A stretch of 64,000 nucleotides of DNA from Gaoshiqia sediminis (GTDB lineage Bacteria; Bacteroidota; Bacteroidia; Bacteroidales; Prolixibacteraceae), in the NCBI RefSeq assembly GCF_025907915.1, contig NZ_JAPAAF010000023.1:1-64000 (forward strand), written 5' to 3'. How positions within the stretch are numbered: position 1 is the stretch's first letter; the number at the start of each line of letters is the position of its first letter. Position numbers and translations under genes: made by a program. A model generated the notes under the pieces. It did not search any database. It worked only from the letters and a program-made list of their open reading frames with translations, and was not told the origin of the DNA. Below are positions 1 through 7,888 of the stretch, one piece after another.

Positions 1-1
1 A

Positions 2-433
2 TTAATGGCCAAAGAGATTCCTCATTTCCTGCATTTTCTTCTTCACAGAAAACTCGCTGCAAAAAATGAATCCCGAATGTGGTTCAATCCATCTGTTCTC
101 GAAACTCCTGCACTGCATAAAATCAAAAAATACAATACAAATAAGCTTGAAATGGAAATGGCGACTTATTGCCGTGATGTGATGGAGGGACTGCAAAAGG
201 ACAAAATGCGCTGTTGCCCGAAGGACCTGCTGGAAGTATTGCGGGAATGCGGGTTCCGGGCCGACATTACTGTGATCCGGAACATACTCAAAGACAATTG
301 GGGACTCACGTCTGAGAAAAACGGCGAATATAATTTTTACCATATCGGTACCGATGGGGAACTTGTTCCGGTGAAAAGAAAAGGACGCTATATGGAAGTT
401 GCAATCACCGATCTGAACAAAACCCTGTTGTAA
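2..433 (+). CDS. Primase-helicase C-terminus (DUF5906-like), truncated by window edge
   Basis: The frame is open to the window start, so the ATG at 5 is probably internal and most of the protein lies upstream. The visible 143 residues resemble the C-terminus of plasmid- and element-borne primase-helicases of the DUF5906/virulence-associated-E group. The recognisable part is the segment reading EIPHFLHFLL followed by ESRMWF and a Lys-rich stretch, then a small winged-helix-like tail. In Bacteroidota mobile elements this protein normally precedes a Toprim primase and mobC, as here. The role inferred is DNA unwinding and priming during replication of the excised element. The family call rests on remembered pattern and context; the helicase motifs are not in view. 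Confidence 0.6.
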   Translation, partial: LMAKEIPHFLHFLLHRKLAAKNESRMWFNPSVLETPALHKIKKYNTNKLEMEMATYCRDVMEGLQKDKMRCCPKDLLEVLRECGFRADITVIRNILKDNWGLTSEKNGEYNFYHIGTDGELVPVKRKGRYMEVAITDLNKTLL

Positions 434-480
434 TGTTGAGTTTAGCTATTAAACAATTGAAATTAGGACAGATGCACACC

Positions 481-622
481 TCAACAATCACACAACAAAT
501 ACACAACAAAATCCTGCTTGTTGTGGCCGGGCTACAACACCGCTATCATTTGTTGTGCTTTTGTTGAGTCTATATTACACTGAAATAATGCAGGTTAACC
601 GTCATCCACAACAAAACAACAA
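481..622. repeat. Nested inverted ACAACAA repeat array (possible replication origin or Rep/primase operator)
   Basis: ACAACAA occurs at 492, 503, 608 and 616, with the related TCAACAA at 481. Its complement TTGTTGT occurs at 518 and 550, with TTGTTGA at 561. The copies are nested: 481-500 pairs with 548-567 (17 of 20 positions), and 502-509 pairs perfectly with 518-525 around an 8-nt loop. The array fills the gap between the primase-helicase and the Toprim primase. Iteron-type origins and autoregulatory operators look like this; which one applies cannot be decided from sequence. Confidence 0.6.
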
Positions 623-635
623 AAATTTGACACGC

Positions 636-1538
636 ATGGCACTCTCTGAAATAAAACAAATAAGTATCAAGGGTTATCTTCAGAATATGGGGGTTCTTCC
701 CAAAAAAGAGTTTGCTTACTACGGAATGTATTTTAGTCCGTTCCGTGACGACCACAATACAAGCTTCAAGGTGGATTACCGCCAAAACCTTTGGTATGAC
801 TTCGGCACCCGGGAAGGCGGTTCAATCATCGATCTGGTGATGAAACTGGAGAACTGCGCTTTTCATGAGGCTGCAGCCAAACTGGAGAAGGACATTGAGG
901 GTGTCGGCCTGAATTCTTTTTCTTTTCACCGGGATTCTATACCTGCTACACCAAAAAACAGGAATCCGGCAATGACCATTCGAAACATTTGCACCATTTC
1001 CCATCCCAAACTAGCAGCCTGGATAAGCACACGAAAAATTGACTTGTCCCTGGCAAACCTGTATTGCAGGGAAGTTCACTACCAGGTCAAGGACAACGTC
1101 TATTTCTCGATCGGTTTTGGAAACGACAAGGGTGGATACGAACTGTCCAGTCCCTCAAATTTTAAAGGCTGCATTCCGCCAAAAGATATTACGACTGTGA
1201 AGAATGGCCATGACAACTGTTTGGTATTTGAAGGCTTTTGGGACTTTCTTTCCTATTTAACGCTACAAAAAATCGAAAAGACGCAGTACGATGTTACAGT
1301 GCTTAACTCAGTGGCGAATGTTCAGAAGTCACTGGCTTTTCTGGCAGGGCACAGAAATATCTTTGCTTATCTGGACAACGATGAAAGCGGACGAAAAGCG
1401 ATTCAGGTAATCAAATCATCATGCTTTTCTGTCGATGACAGGTCAGTAAGGTATGCTGCATACAAAGACATCAATGATTATTTATGCGGTAAAAACCAAG
1501 TCCGGCAAATGAAAAAAGGCAGGGGGTTTAGGCTGTAA
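636..1538 (+). CDS. Toprim-domain DNA primase with CHC2-like N-terminus
   Basis: Predicted element-encoded primase of 300 residues. Residues 8-88 match the CHC2-like N-terminal region of Bacteroidota mobile-element primases (YFSPFRDDHNTSF, then YDFGTREGGSIIDLV), but the zinc-binding CHC cysteines are not present. The Toprim domain follows, with Glu199 in VFEGFWDF and the acidic pair Asp247/Asp249 in AYLDNDESG, the metal-binding residues of the fold. I chose the ATG at 636 because homologues begin close to this point. In-frame ATGs at 588 and 555 would add residues encoded inside the repeat array. It lies between the primase-helicase and mobC, as in many Bacteroides mobilizable elements, and probably primes replication of the excised or transferred strand. 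Confidence 0.8.
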   Translation: MALSEIKQISIKGYLQNMGVLPKKEFAYYGMYFSPFRDDHNTSFKVDYRQNLWYDFGTREGGSIIDLVMKLENCAFHEAAAKLEKDIEGVGLNSFSFHRDSIPATPKNRNPAMTIRNICTISHPKLAAWISTRKIDLSLANLYCREVHYQVKDNVYFSIGFGNDKGGYELSSPSNFKGCIPPKDITTVKNGHDNCLVFEGFWDFLSYLTLQKIEKTQYDVTVLNSVANVQKSLAFLAGHRNIFAYLDNDESGRKAIQVIKSSCFSVDDRSVRYAAYKDINDYLCGKNQVRQMKKGRGFRL

Positions 1539-1572
1539 GAAAAGGTTCTTTTTTCAGGGGTAGCAAGTTTAT

Positions 1573-1606
1573 GTTTTGGTAATACCAAAACCCTTGTGTT
1601 ATCCCG
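1573..1606 (+). other. Candidate oriT: 9-bp inverted repeat plus nic-like sequence
   Basis: GTTTTGGTA (1573-1581) and TACCAAAAC (1583-1591) form a perfect palindrome around one base. Nine bases further on, 1600-1606 reads TATCCCG, one base away from TATCCTG at the nic site of RP4-type (MOBP) origins. The site lies directly upstream of mobC and the relaxase gene, the usual place for oriT. The function is inferred from position and similarity. Confidence 0.5.
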
Positions 1607-1635
1607 CTGGTCTCGAACAAAAATCAGATAGCAAA

Positions 1636-1983
1636 ATGAAAAACAAAAATGGCCGACCGGTCAAACGATTGGGTGAAAAAATGGCCTATCACATTAACGT
1701 AAAAATGGGAACGATCGACTATTACACGCTCAAGGCAAAAGCCAGGGAGGCTGATGTTGGTTTCAGCGAATGCATCCGTCAGCTCATCAGAAGAGGTTAC
1801 GTGAAACAGCGGCTTTCCCCTGAATTGCATGGTCACATCCGGAAACTATCGGGAATGGCCAACAACTTAAACCAGGTTGCCCGCAAAGCAAACGCTGCGG
1901 GATATTCCGACACCCGGCTTGAGTATCTGTACCTGGCCGGCAAGATTGACAACCTATTGAATCAAATCCGTCATGATGGCTAA
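1636..1983 (+). CDS. mobC: MobC-like mobilization accessory protein
   Basis: A 115-residue basic protein. Residues 15-58 look like a ribbon-helix-helix DNA-binding region. Residues 66-112 carry the MobC signature, with LSGMANNLNQVARKAN near the middle. MobC proteins bind oriT and help the relaxase open the strands. The ATG at 1636 is preferred over one at 1576, which would lie inside the candidate oriT palindrome. The stop codon overlaps the start of the relaxase gene, so the two are probably translationally coupled. Confidence 0.8.
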   Translation: MKNKNGRPVKRLGEKMAYHINVKMGTIDYYTLKAKAREADVGFSECIRQLIRRGYVKQRLSPELHGHIRKLSGMANNLNQVARKANAAGYSDTRLEYLYLAGKIDNLLNQIRHDG

Positions 1984-2878
1984 GATTGTTAAAGGACAGG
2001 GATTCCGGGGCGTTGTGAACTACGTCCTGGATCAATCCAAAGGCGCGGAGATTTTGGACAGCCAGGGAGTGCGCCTTAAAAACGCCGGTTCGATCATTGA
2101 CAGTTTTGTTTTTCAATCTGAAATGAACGCCCGGATAAAAAAACCGGTTGGTCATATTTCGCTTGATTTTTCTGCGCAGGATCTGGGAAAACTGAACAAC
2201 AGCCTGATGGTGAAAATCTCACAGGAATACATGAACTTGATGGGAATTTCCAATACGCAGTACATTCTTTGCCGTCACTTTGACAAGGAGCATCCGCACG
2301 TGCACCTGGTTTTTAACCGGGTGGATAATGATGGGAAAACAATCTCTGACCGAAACGACCGATACCGGAGCGGAAAAATCTGTAAAGAACTGACCCAAAA
2401 GCATGGTTTATATTTTGCCCGGGGAAAAGAGAAAGTAAAAGCGTATCGCCTGCGGGAGCCGGATAAAACCAAATATGAAATCTACGAATCGCTGAAAGCA
2501 ATCCTTCCAACATGCCACAACTGGGATCAAATTATTGCAGGGCTAAAAGAACAGGGCATTGGCGTGACGTTCAAATTCAAAGGGAAAACTAACGAAATAC
2601 AGGGAGTTGTTTTCGATAAAAACGGCTATTCATTCAATGGATCGAAAGTTGATCGACAATTCAGTTTTTCAAAAATCACTTTTCAGCTCAAACGGAATAT
2701 TTCTGAGCAAGTTTACCAAAAAACGAAAGTCTGTTATCACATTCCGGATCACCTGGTCGCAGGAAATATTCTCAAAAGCTTATTCCATCAGATGGGGAAA
2801 CACCCTGCTGAAAACGAAAACCGGACAAAACAAGATGCTGTGCCAAAACTCAAAAGAAAAAGAGGGATAAGGAGGTAA
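1976..2878 (+). CDS. Relaxase/mobilization nuclease (MOBP-type)
   Basis: This is the transesterase expected to nick oriT and carry the strand during mobilization. The N-terminal relaxase domain has Tyr16 in VVNYVL as the likely nucleophile, a conserved GHISLDF block at 59-65, and the metal-binding three-histidine motif HPHVH at 106-110 followed by LVFNRVDNDG. At 300 residues it is short, typical of the small relaxases of Bacteroides mobilizable elements; there is no helicase or primase domain. The C-terminus is Lys/Arg-rich. ATGs at 1973 and 1976 are adjacent; the second is chosen because homologues start with MAKI or a similar sequence. The start overlaps mobC. Confidence 0.88.
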   Translation: MAKIVKGQGFRGVVNYVLDQSKGAEILDSQGVRLKNAGSIIDSFVFQSEMNARIKKPVGHISLDFSAQDLGKLNNSLMVKISQEYMNLMGISNTQYILCRHFDKEHPHVHLVFNRVDNDGKTISDRNDRYRSGKICKELTQKHGLYFARGKEKVKAYRLREPDKTKYEIYESLKAILPTCHNWDQIIAGLKEQGIGVTFKFKGKTNEIQGVVFDKNGYSFNGSKVDRQFSFSKITFQLKRNISEQVYQKTKVCYHIPDHLVAGNILKSLFHQMGKHPAENENRTKQDAVPKLKRKRGIRR

Positions 2879-2880
2879 AA

Positions 2881-3486
2881 ATGAGAAAGAATGTAAATGT
2901 TGTAGCGGTCCTATTCGAAGAGGTCAACACCCTACTGAAAACCATTGACCGGAAAATCAACGATCAGCACCAAAAGCTGGAAGATGCTGCCACCAAAGCA
3001 GACCTTACAAGCATAAAGATTGCCATTGAAAAGGCTTTCCTGCAAACATCGCGTAATCTATCGGTCCTGAATCAAAAGCTCAATGGGATCTCAACATCGA
3101 TTCAAGAGTCAGAAGATCAAATTCGTTTAGGGTTTGAAAGCATTCTTTCAACTTTAAAAGACCAGGAAAACGAGCGAATCGCCCGCCACAAGCGCCAGCT
3201 TAAACTAAAATCAAGAAATGTGATCATCGCTTTCGTCTTCCTTTTCCTCTTGTTTACTGTTTCGCTGATCGGGAATATTTATCAAAGAAATAAACAAACG
3301 CGCGTGAGCGATAATGATCTCAAGTACCGTTATATCAAAATGATTGGTGGGATTAACGCTGAGGAGCTTTCCAATTTGGAAGATATGTTTCACTACAACA
3401 AGGATAAAGAGTTGATTAGAGAAATTAGGAAGAAAGTTGAAGAACATGAAAGAAACAAAGATGAGGAAAAGGCAACGACCTTTTAG
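2881..3486 (+). CDS. Coiled-coil membrane protein of the mobilization block
   Basis: A 201-residue protein of unknown function starting two bases after the relaxase stop. Residues 10-110 are highly charged and predicted helical or coiled-coil. One hydrophobic segment, about 113-134, is a good transmembrane helix, and the remaining charged tail ends with a Lys/Glu-rich stretch. There is no signal peptide, so the coiled coil is probably cytoplasmic, anchored by the single helix. Similar proteins follow the relaxase in other Bacteroidota mobilizable elements. Linking the relaxosome to the membrane or to a helper coupling protein would fit, but this is inference only. Confidence 0.6.
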   Translation: MRKNVNVVAVLFEEVNTLLKTIDRKINDQHQKLEDAATKADLTSIKIAIEKAFLQTSRNLSVLNQKLNGISTSIQESEDQIRLGFESILSTLKDQENERIARHKRQLKLKSRNVIIAFVFLFLLFTVSLIGNIYQRNKQTRVSDNDLKYRYIKMIGGINAEELSNLEDMFHYNKDKELIREIRKKVEEHERNKDEEKATTF

Positions 3487-3542
3487 AAGAGAAGGAAAAG
3501 TAGGACAATCAGTTAGAGCTGTTGTTTATTTAGCACATTTTA

Positions 3543-3560
3543 ATTATCATTGTCGATAAT
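3543..3560. promoter_or_regulatory. Palindromic operator upstream of hipBA
   Basis: ATTATC (3543-3548) and GATAAT (3555-3560) are perfect inverted half-sites with a 6-bp spacer, 11 bases before the hipB start codon. The TATC/GATA half-site resembles the TATCC/GGATA half-sites bound by Escherichia coli HipB, although the spacing differs. Autorepression by HipB is the likely function. Confidence 0.55.
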
Positions 3561-3571
3561 AAGCAACAAAT

Positions 3572-3865
3572 ATGAAAACAAAAAAACAAACTTTGCTTCC
3601 GAAGTTTCAAAAGATATTGGAACAATTGGGTGAGAATATTAAGCTGGCCAGGAAAAGACGGAATCTAAGCACCATACAGGTTGCAGAGCGGGCCGGTATT
3701 AACCGTTCCACGCTCTATCACATTGAAAAGGGGAACCCCAGTGTTGCACTGGGTGCATATTTTAATGTTCTCCGGGTACTGGGCCTCCAGGACGACTTCC
3801 TGAAGTTGGCAGCCGATGATGAGTTTGGCCGGAAATTGCAGGATTTAAAACTAATCGGGAAATAG
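3572..3865 (+). CDS. hipB: HipB-type antitoxin, XRE-family regulator
   Basis: A 97-residue XRE/Cro helix-turn-helix protein. The DNA-binding domain spans about residues 20-72, with the recognition region RAGINRSTLYHIEKG and the downstream helix typical of HipB. It is followed three bases after its stop codon by hipA, the normal antitoxin-first order. HipB proteins neutralise HipA and repress the operon by binding palindromic operators; a matching palindrome lies just upstream. On this element the pair probably serves maintenance. Confidence 0.85.
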   Translation: MKTKKQTLLPKFQKILEQLGENIKLARKRRNLSTIQVAERAGINRSTLYHIEKGNPSVALGAYFNVLRVLGLQDDFLKLAADDEFGRKLQDLKLIGK

Positions 3866-3868
3866 ATC

Positions 3869-5116
3869 ATGGCAGACAAAACAGATATATGGGTATATGC
3901 GGATTGGAAAGGCATGAAATCTCCCAAATGTATTGGAATATTATCGGCACAGCAGGCAAAAGGCCGGAAAGCGTTCAGCTTTTCGTATAATGCTGACTGG
4001 CTTAACTCCAGGGAGCAAATGCTGCTCGATCCCGACATTGCGTGGTACAGCGGACAGCAATACCCGAACGGAAAGGAGAACTTTGGCGTATTTTTGGATT
4101 CGATGCCTGATACATGGGGCCGAACGCTGATGAAAAGACGCGCAGCAATCTACGCCAAGGAAGAAGACAGGCCTGTTCCGGTATTATATGATATCGATTT
4201 TTTGCTGGGTGTACATGATTTGTGCCGAATGGGAGCATTGCGATTTAAAAGAGAACCAGACGGAGAATTCCTGGACAATGATCCGATATCGCCAACGCCT
4301 CCCTGGACAAGTGTCAGGGAATTGCAGTATAGTGCCGAACTGGTAGAGTCTGATTCAGACACCATCGAAATTAAAAAATGGCTTGCTATGCTGATGGCTC
4401 CCGGTTCTTCCCTTGGCGGGGCCAGGCCGAAAGCTAATATTCTCGACATGGATGGTCATCCGTGGATTGCCAAATTTCCTTCGAAGAATGATACGATCAA
4501 TAAAGGTGCATGGGAATACCTCGCCTACCTGCTTGCGATTAACGCCGGTATCGATATGGCGGAATCAAGGCTCGAGCGTATTGCCGGGAAATATGATACG
4601 TTTTTTACGAAACGATTTGACAGGGATATGCAGGAGCGGATCCATTTCGCATCAGCCATGACCATGACCGGCAGAAACGAAGAGCTCATCCGGGACGAAA
4701 CTCCTTCATATCTGGATATTGTAGAGTTTATCCAATTCTCAGGAACGCATGTGGATGAAGATTTGAAGCAGCTTTGGAGAAGAATCATTTTCAATATATT
4801 GATATCCAATACGGATGATCACCTTCGGAATCATGGTTTTATTCTTACCAATGAAGGCTGGCGTTTGTCCCCGGCGTATGATGTTAACCCGTCAATTGAC
4901 AAAGACGGACTTGCCTTGAATATCGACATGGATAACAATTTGCTTGATATTGAGCTTGCCAAAAGCGTAGGTCTTTTTTTCCGGCTAAGCGAAAAAGAAA
5001 TGGACACCATTCTTGATGAGGTAAAATCATCTGTATCCGGTTGGCAAAGAATAGCTAATCAAATAGGTATCCCTCGCAGCGAACAAATACTGATGGCTGG
5101 TGCATTTAAGGTTTAA
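3869..5116 (+). CDS. hipA: HipA-type Ser/Thr kinase toxin
   Basis: A full-length HipA-family kinase of 415 residues. The N-terminal couple domain covers about residues 1-125. GSSLGGARPKAN at 179-190 corresponds to the flexible P-loop/autophosphorylation region, WIAKFPS (Lys202) to ATP binding, NTDDHLRNHGF at 314-324 to the catalytic loop, and LSPAYDVNP (Asp338) to the metal-binding motif. All key residues are present, so the kinase is expected to be active. E. coli HipA phosphorylates glutamyl-tRNA synthetase; the target of this homologue cannot be read from the sequence. It forms an operon with hipB and lies between the mobilization block and the helicase cargo. Confidence 0.9.
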   Translation: MADKTDIWVYADWKGMKSPKCIGILSAQQAKGRKAFSFSYNADWLNSREQMLLDPDIAWYSGQQYPNGKENFGVFLDSMPDTWGRTLMKRRAAIYAKEEDRPVPVLYDIDFLLGVHDLCRMGALRFKREPDGEFLDNDPISPTPPWTSVRELQYSAELVESDSDTIEIKKWLAMLMAPGSSLGGARPKANILDMDGHPWIAKFPSKNDTINKGAWEYLAYLLAINAGIDMAESRLERIAGKYDTFFTKRFDRDMQERIHFASAMTMTGRNEELIRDETPSYLDIVEFIQFSGTHVDEDLKQLWRRIIFNILISNTDDHLRNHGFILTNEGWRLSPAYDVNPSIDKDGLALNIDMDNNLLDIELAKSVGLFFRLSEKEMDTILDEVKSSVSGWQRIANQIGIPRSEQILMAGAFKV

Positions 5117-5153
5117 ATCACTTATCTTCTTCCCGTCTAATTCAATTTAGAAT

Positions 5154-5161
5154 TATCTTTG
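5154..5161 (+). promoter_or_regulatory. Bacteroidota -7 promoter box before the helicase pair
   Basis: TATCTTTG fits the phylum-specific -7 consensus TAnnTTTG exactly and lies 37 bases before the SNF2 gene. No convincing -33 TTTG was seen. It suggests that the two helicase genes are transcribed separately from hipBA. Confidence 0.5.
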
Positions 5162-5198
5162 GGAAAATAGAAATCTTCAATTTGTTTAAAAAGTCCAT

Positions 5199-7850
5199 AT
5201 GGAAATTCATAAAATCATCTTTCAACAAAAACTGAAATTGGCCAATCTGCTTAACAAGCAAGAACTGGCTTTGGGCGAAATCATTTTTAACAATGGACAG
5301 TGCCAGGTTTTGTCGCAGTCGGCTTCGCGTTACGAGCTAATTGTGAGTCAGGAATCAAAAAATAAAGTGGATGAAATTACCTTGGACATAGAAGAATCAG
5401 GAATAATTGTTCCCAAAATTGGTAACAATGGGGCCGGATGGGACAAAAGCTCGTATGCCTGCCTGTTACAGGTTGAAAGTGAGATGCACCTGCTGGATGC
5501 CAAAGAACGGCTGGAGCATAAAAAATACACCCGTGAAGGAATGATCAAACGGGTGCTGAAAGAACGGCAGCAGAAAGCCGAAAAAGCTGCGTACCGCATT
5601 CAGTGGGCAGATAATATTTACGGCGACCACCTTTTGACCAACGAAAAGGGAATCGGGTATAAAATTTTTTTACGTGATTTTGAAAGCGAAACCGGATACA
5701 GCAATAGCATGGATTCGCGCCTGAACAAATTGGGGACTTCTAAGCACATCATGTTTGCCTTTGATGCATTAAAAGAAAATAAAGAGCTTTTCGATAAATT
5801 AGACAAGACCTTCCCATTCATCGAAATTTATTGCGACCCCTTGAATCATTACAAAATAAGCTGGTATTACCCTGGAAAGTTGCCCGTTGAAGAACACCTC
5901 CTGATCTCCCGCTACTTTAAAAAAAACAGTTTTATTGAAGACGATAAAATTACCGGTTTGCTGAATTTTATGGATGAAGCGGCGCAAAGCCCACGCATTT
6001 GTATCCGCCCGGAAGTGTCAGAAAAGATTGAGGCTGCTTTTGAGAAGAAAGCGCTTGAAGACCTTCAGGAAACCATCGCCCCTGATTTCAGTAAAATAAA
6101 AGCGGATTTATATGATTATCAAAAAGAAGGCATCCGGTTCGCACTATTCAGGAAAACAGCCATTATTGCCGACGAAATGGGGCTTGGAAAAACGATCCAG
6201 GCAATAGGGACTGCTATCCTGAAAAAGGAAATCTTCGGGTTTACCAAAACACTGGTGGTTTGCCCGGCTTCGCTGAAAGAACAATGGAAAAAAGAAGTGG
6301 AAAAATTTTCGGACGAAAAAGCCCTGGTTGTTTCGGGAACACCAGACGAGCGGGAGCAGCAATACAAAGACGGACGGTATTTCTTCTTCATAATCAATTA
6401 TGAAACCGTGCTGCGCGACCAGGTTGCCATCAACAATGCAGGCATCGATTTTCTGGTACTAGACGAGGCGCAACGGGCAAAAAACTATGAAACGCAAACG
6501 GCTTCTTCTCTGAAGCGCATCGAAGCCAAGCATAAACTGGCCATTACCGGCACTCCTATCGAAAACAAGCTGATCGACATCTTTTCTATTATGGGCATCC
6601 TCGACCCTGAGTTTTTCGGACCGTTGTGGGAATTTTCGTACCAGCACTGCCTGTTTGATCCCGATAAGCACAACAAGATAAACGGCTATTACAACCTGCA
6701 AAAACTAAACAAGCGGCTGGAAGAAGTTCTGATCAGACGCGAAAAAAGAAAGGTAATTGACCAGTTGCCCAACCTCCGCCAGATCAATGTCCCGGTAGAA
6801 TTGTCGCCTTTACAGGCTGACTATCACGCTTCCTATGCCAAAGGGCTGGCACAGATCATTCGAAAGAAGTTCCTCACCCCGTACGATCTAAAGCGGATGC
6901 AACTACTACTGACCAATATGCGGATGGTTTGTGACTCTTCATACCTGATTGACGAAAAAACCAACGAATCGCCCAAGCTGGAAGAACTCAGGCATATTTT
7001 GCTTGGCGAGCTTGACGTTCCAAACAAGAACATGAAGATCATTATCTTTTCGGAATGGGTGAAGGTGCATAAACTGATTGGAAAGCTGTTGCGCGATAAC
7101 AACATCGGGTTCGTGGAACTGAACGGGTCCATCCCTGTCCCATCACGTGGAGAACTGATCCGGAAATTTGAGTCGAACCCGCAGTACAAAGTGTTTTTGT
7201 CCACCGAAGCAGGCGGGTCAGGGCTCAACCTGCAAATCGCCGACACACTGATCAACTTCGAGCTTCCCTGGAACCCGGCCAAAAAGAACCAGCGCATTGG
7301 GCGCATTGACAGGATTGGACAGAAAAGTAACAAACTCACAGTCTTTAATTTTATTTCCCGCAATTCAATTGAACAACAAATTGCCTCAGGATTGCTTGTA
7401 AAACAAAGCCTGTTCGACGGGGTACTCGGCAGCGATGCCCGCACCAACTTCGTCGATTTCAGTACGAAAGGCCGCTCCCAGTTTATCCAGCAGTTGGAAG
7501 AGTTTGTCAGTGAAACCGAACGAAAAAGACCGGATGAAGATTTGGGCGCTGAATTGTTTCAGGAGGAATCCATTCCTGAAACTGAAAAACTTGCGGCAAA
7601 TGAAATCGATTTTTCAGGCGATGATACCGAACAACAGGAAGAATTGCCCGAAGTCTCTGCTGGCAACAATGGATCAACTTATAGTATTCAGTCCAAAGAA
7701 TTAGAAACCGTAATGAACAGCGGGATGCAGTTCTTGTCAGGCCTGTTTAAAATGGCCACTGGAAAAGAAATGGGCATGGAAAACCAAACCATCCAAGTGA
7801 ACAAGGAAACAGGGGAAGTGACGATGAAATTTAAACTGCCAATCTCATAG
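5199..7850 (+). CDS. SNF2-family DNA translocase/helicase
   Basis: An 883-residue SWI2/SNF2 ATPase. The first 300 residues form a family-variable domain recalling the N-terminus of SWIM zinc-finger SNF2 proteins but without the CxC...CxH ligands. The two RecA-like lobes follow: Walker A DEMGLGKT at 325-332, DEAQ at 422-425 in place of DEAH, TGTPIEN at 450-456, the STEAGGSGLNLQ block near 667-678 and the arginine-finger motif QRIGRIDRIGQK near 697-709. The last 150 residues are acidic and family-variable. SNF2 enzymes translocate on duplex DNA and remodel bound proteins; in bacteria many serve phage defence (for example DISARM DrmD). The gene is followed after 38 bases by a primase-helicase-nuclease fusion, so both products probably act together. 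Confidence 0.88.
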   Translation: MEIHKIIFQQKLKLANLLNKQELALGEIIFNNGQCQVLSQSASRYELIVSQESKNKVDEITLDIEESGIIVPKIGNNGAGWDKSSYACLLQVESEMHLLDAKERLEHKKYTREGMIKRVLKERQQKAEKAAYRIQWADNIYGDHLLTNEKGIGYKIFLRDFESETGYSNSMDSRLNKLGTSKHIMFAFDALKENKELFDKLDKTFPFIEIYCDPLNHYKISWYYPGKLPVEEHLLISRYFKKNSFIEDDKITGLLNFMDEAAQSPRICIRPEVSEKIEAAFEKKALEDLQETIAPDFSKIKADLYDYQKEGIRFALFRKTAIIADEMGLGKTIQAIGTAILKKEIFGFTKTLVVCPASLKEQWKKEVEKFSDEKALVVSGTPDEREQQYKDGRYFFFIINYETVLRDQVAINNAGIDFLVLDEAQRAKNYETQTASSLKRIEAKHKLAITGTPIENKLIDIFSIMGILDPEFFGPLWEFSYQHCLFDPDKHNKINGYYNLQKLNKRLEEVLIRREKRKVIDQLPNLRQINVPVELSPLQADYHASYAKGLAQIIRKKFLTPYDLKRMQLLLTNMRMVCDSSYLIDEKTNESPKLEELRHILLGELDVPNKNMKIIIFSEWVKVHKLIGKLLRDNNIGFVELNGSIPVPSRGELIRKFESNPQYKVFLSTEAGGSGLNLQIADTLINFELPWNPAKKNQRIGRIDRIGQKSNKLTVFNFISRNSIEQQIASGLLVKQSLFDGVLGSDARTNFVDFSTKGRSQFIQQLEEFVSETERKRPDEDLGAELFQEESIPETEKLAANEIDFSGDDTEQQEELPEVSAGNNGSTYSIQSKELETVMNSGMQFLSGLFKMATGKEMGMENQTIQVNKETGEVTMKFKLPIS

Positions 7851-7888
7851 GGTTTATAATGCCGAAAGATGAATGATTCCCATCGGAT

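Noticed and set aside
481-622. CRISPR array
   Set aside because: The repeated units are only 7-10 bases, in both orientations, without uniform spacers, and no cas genes are near.
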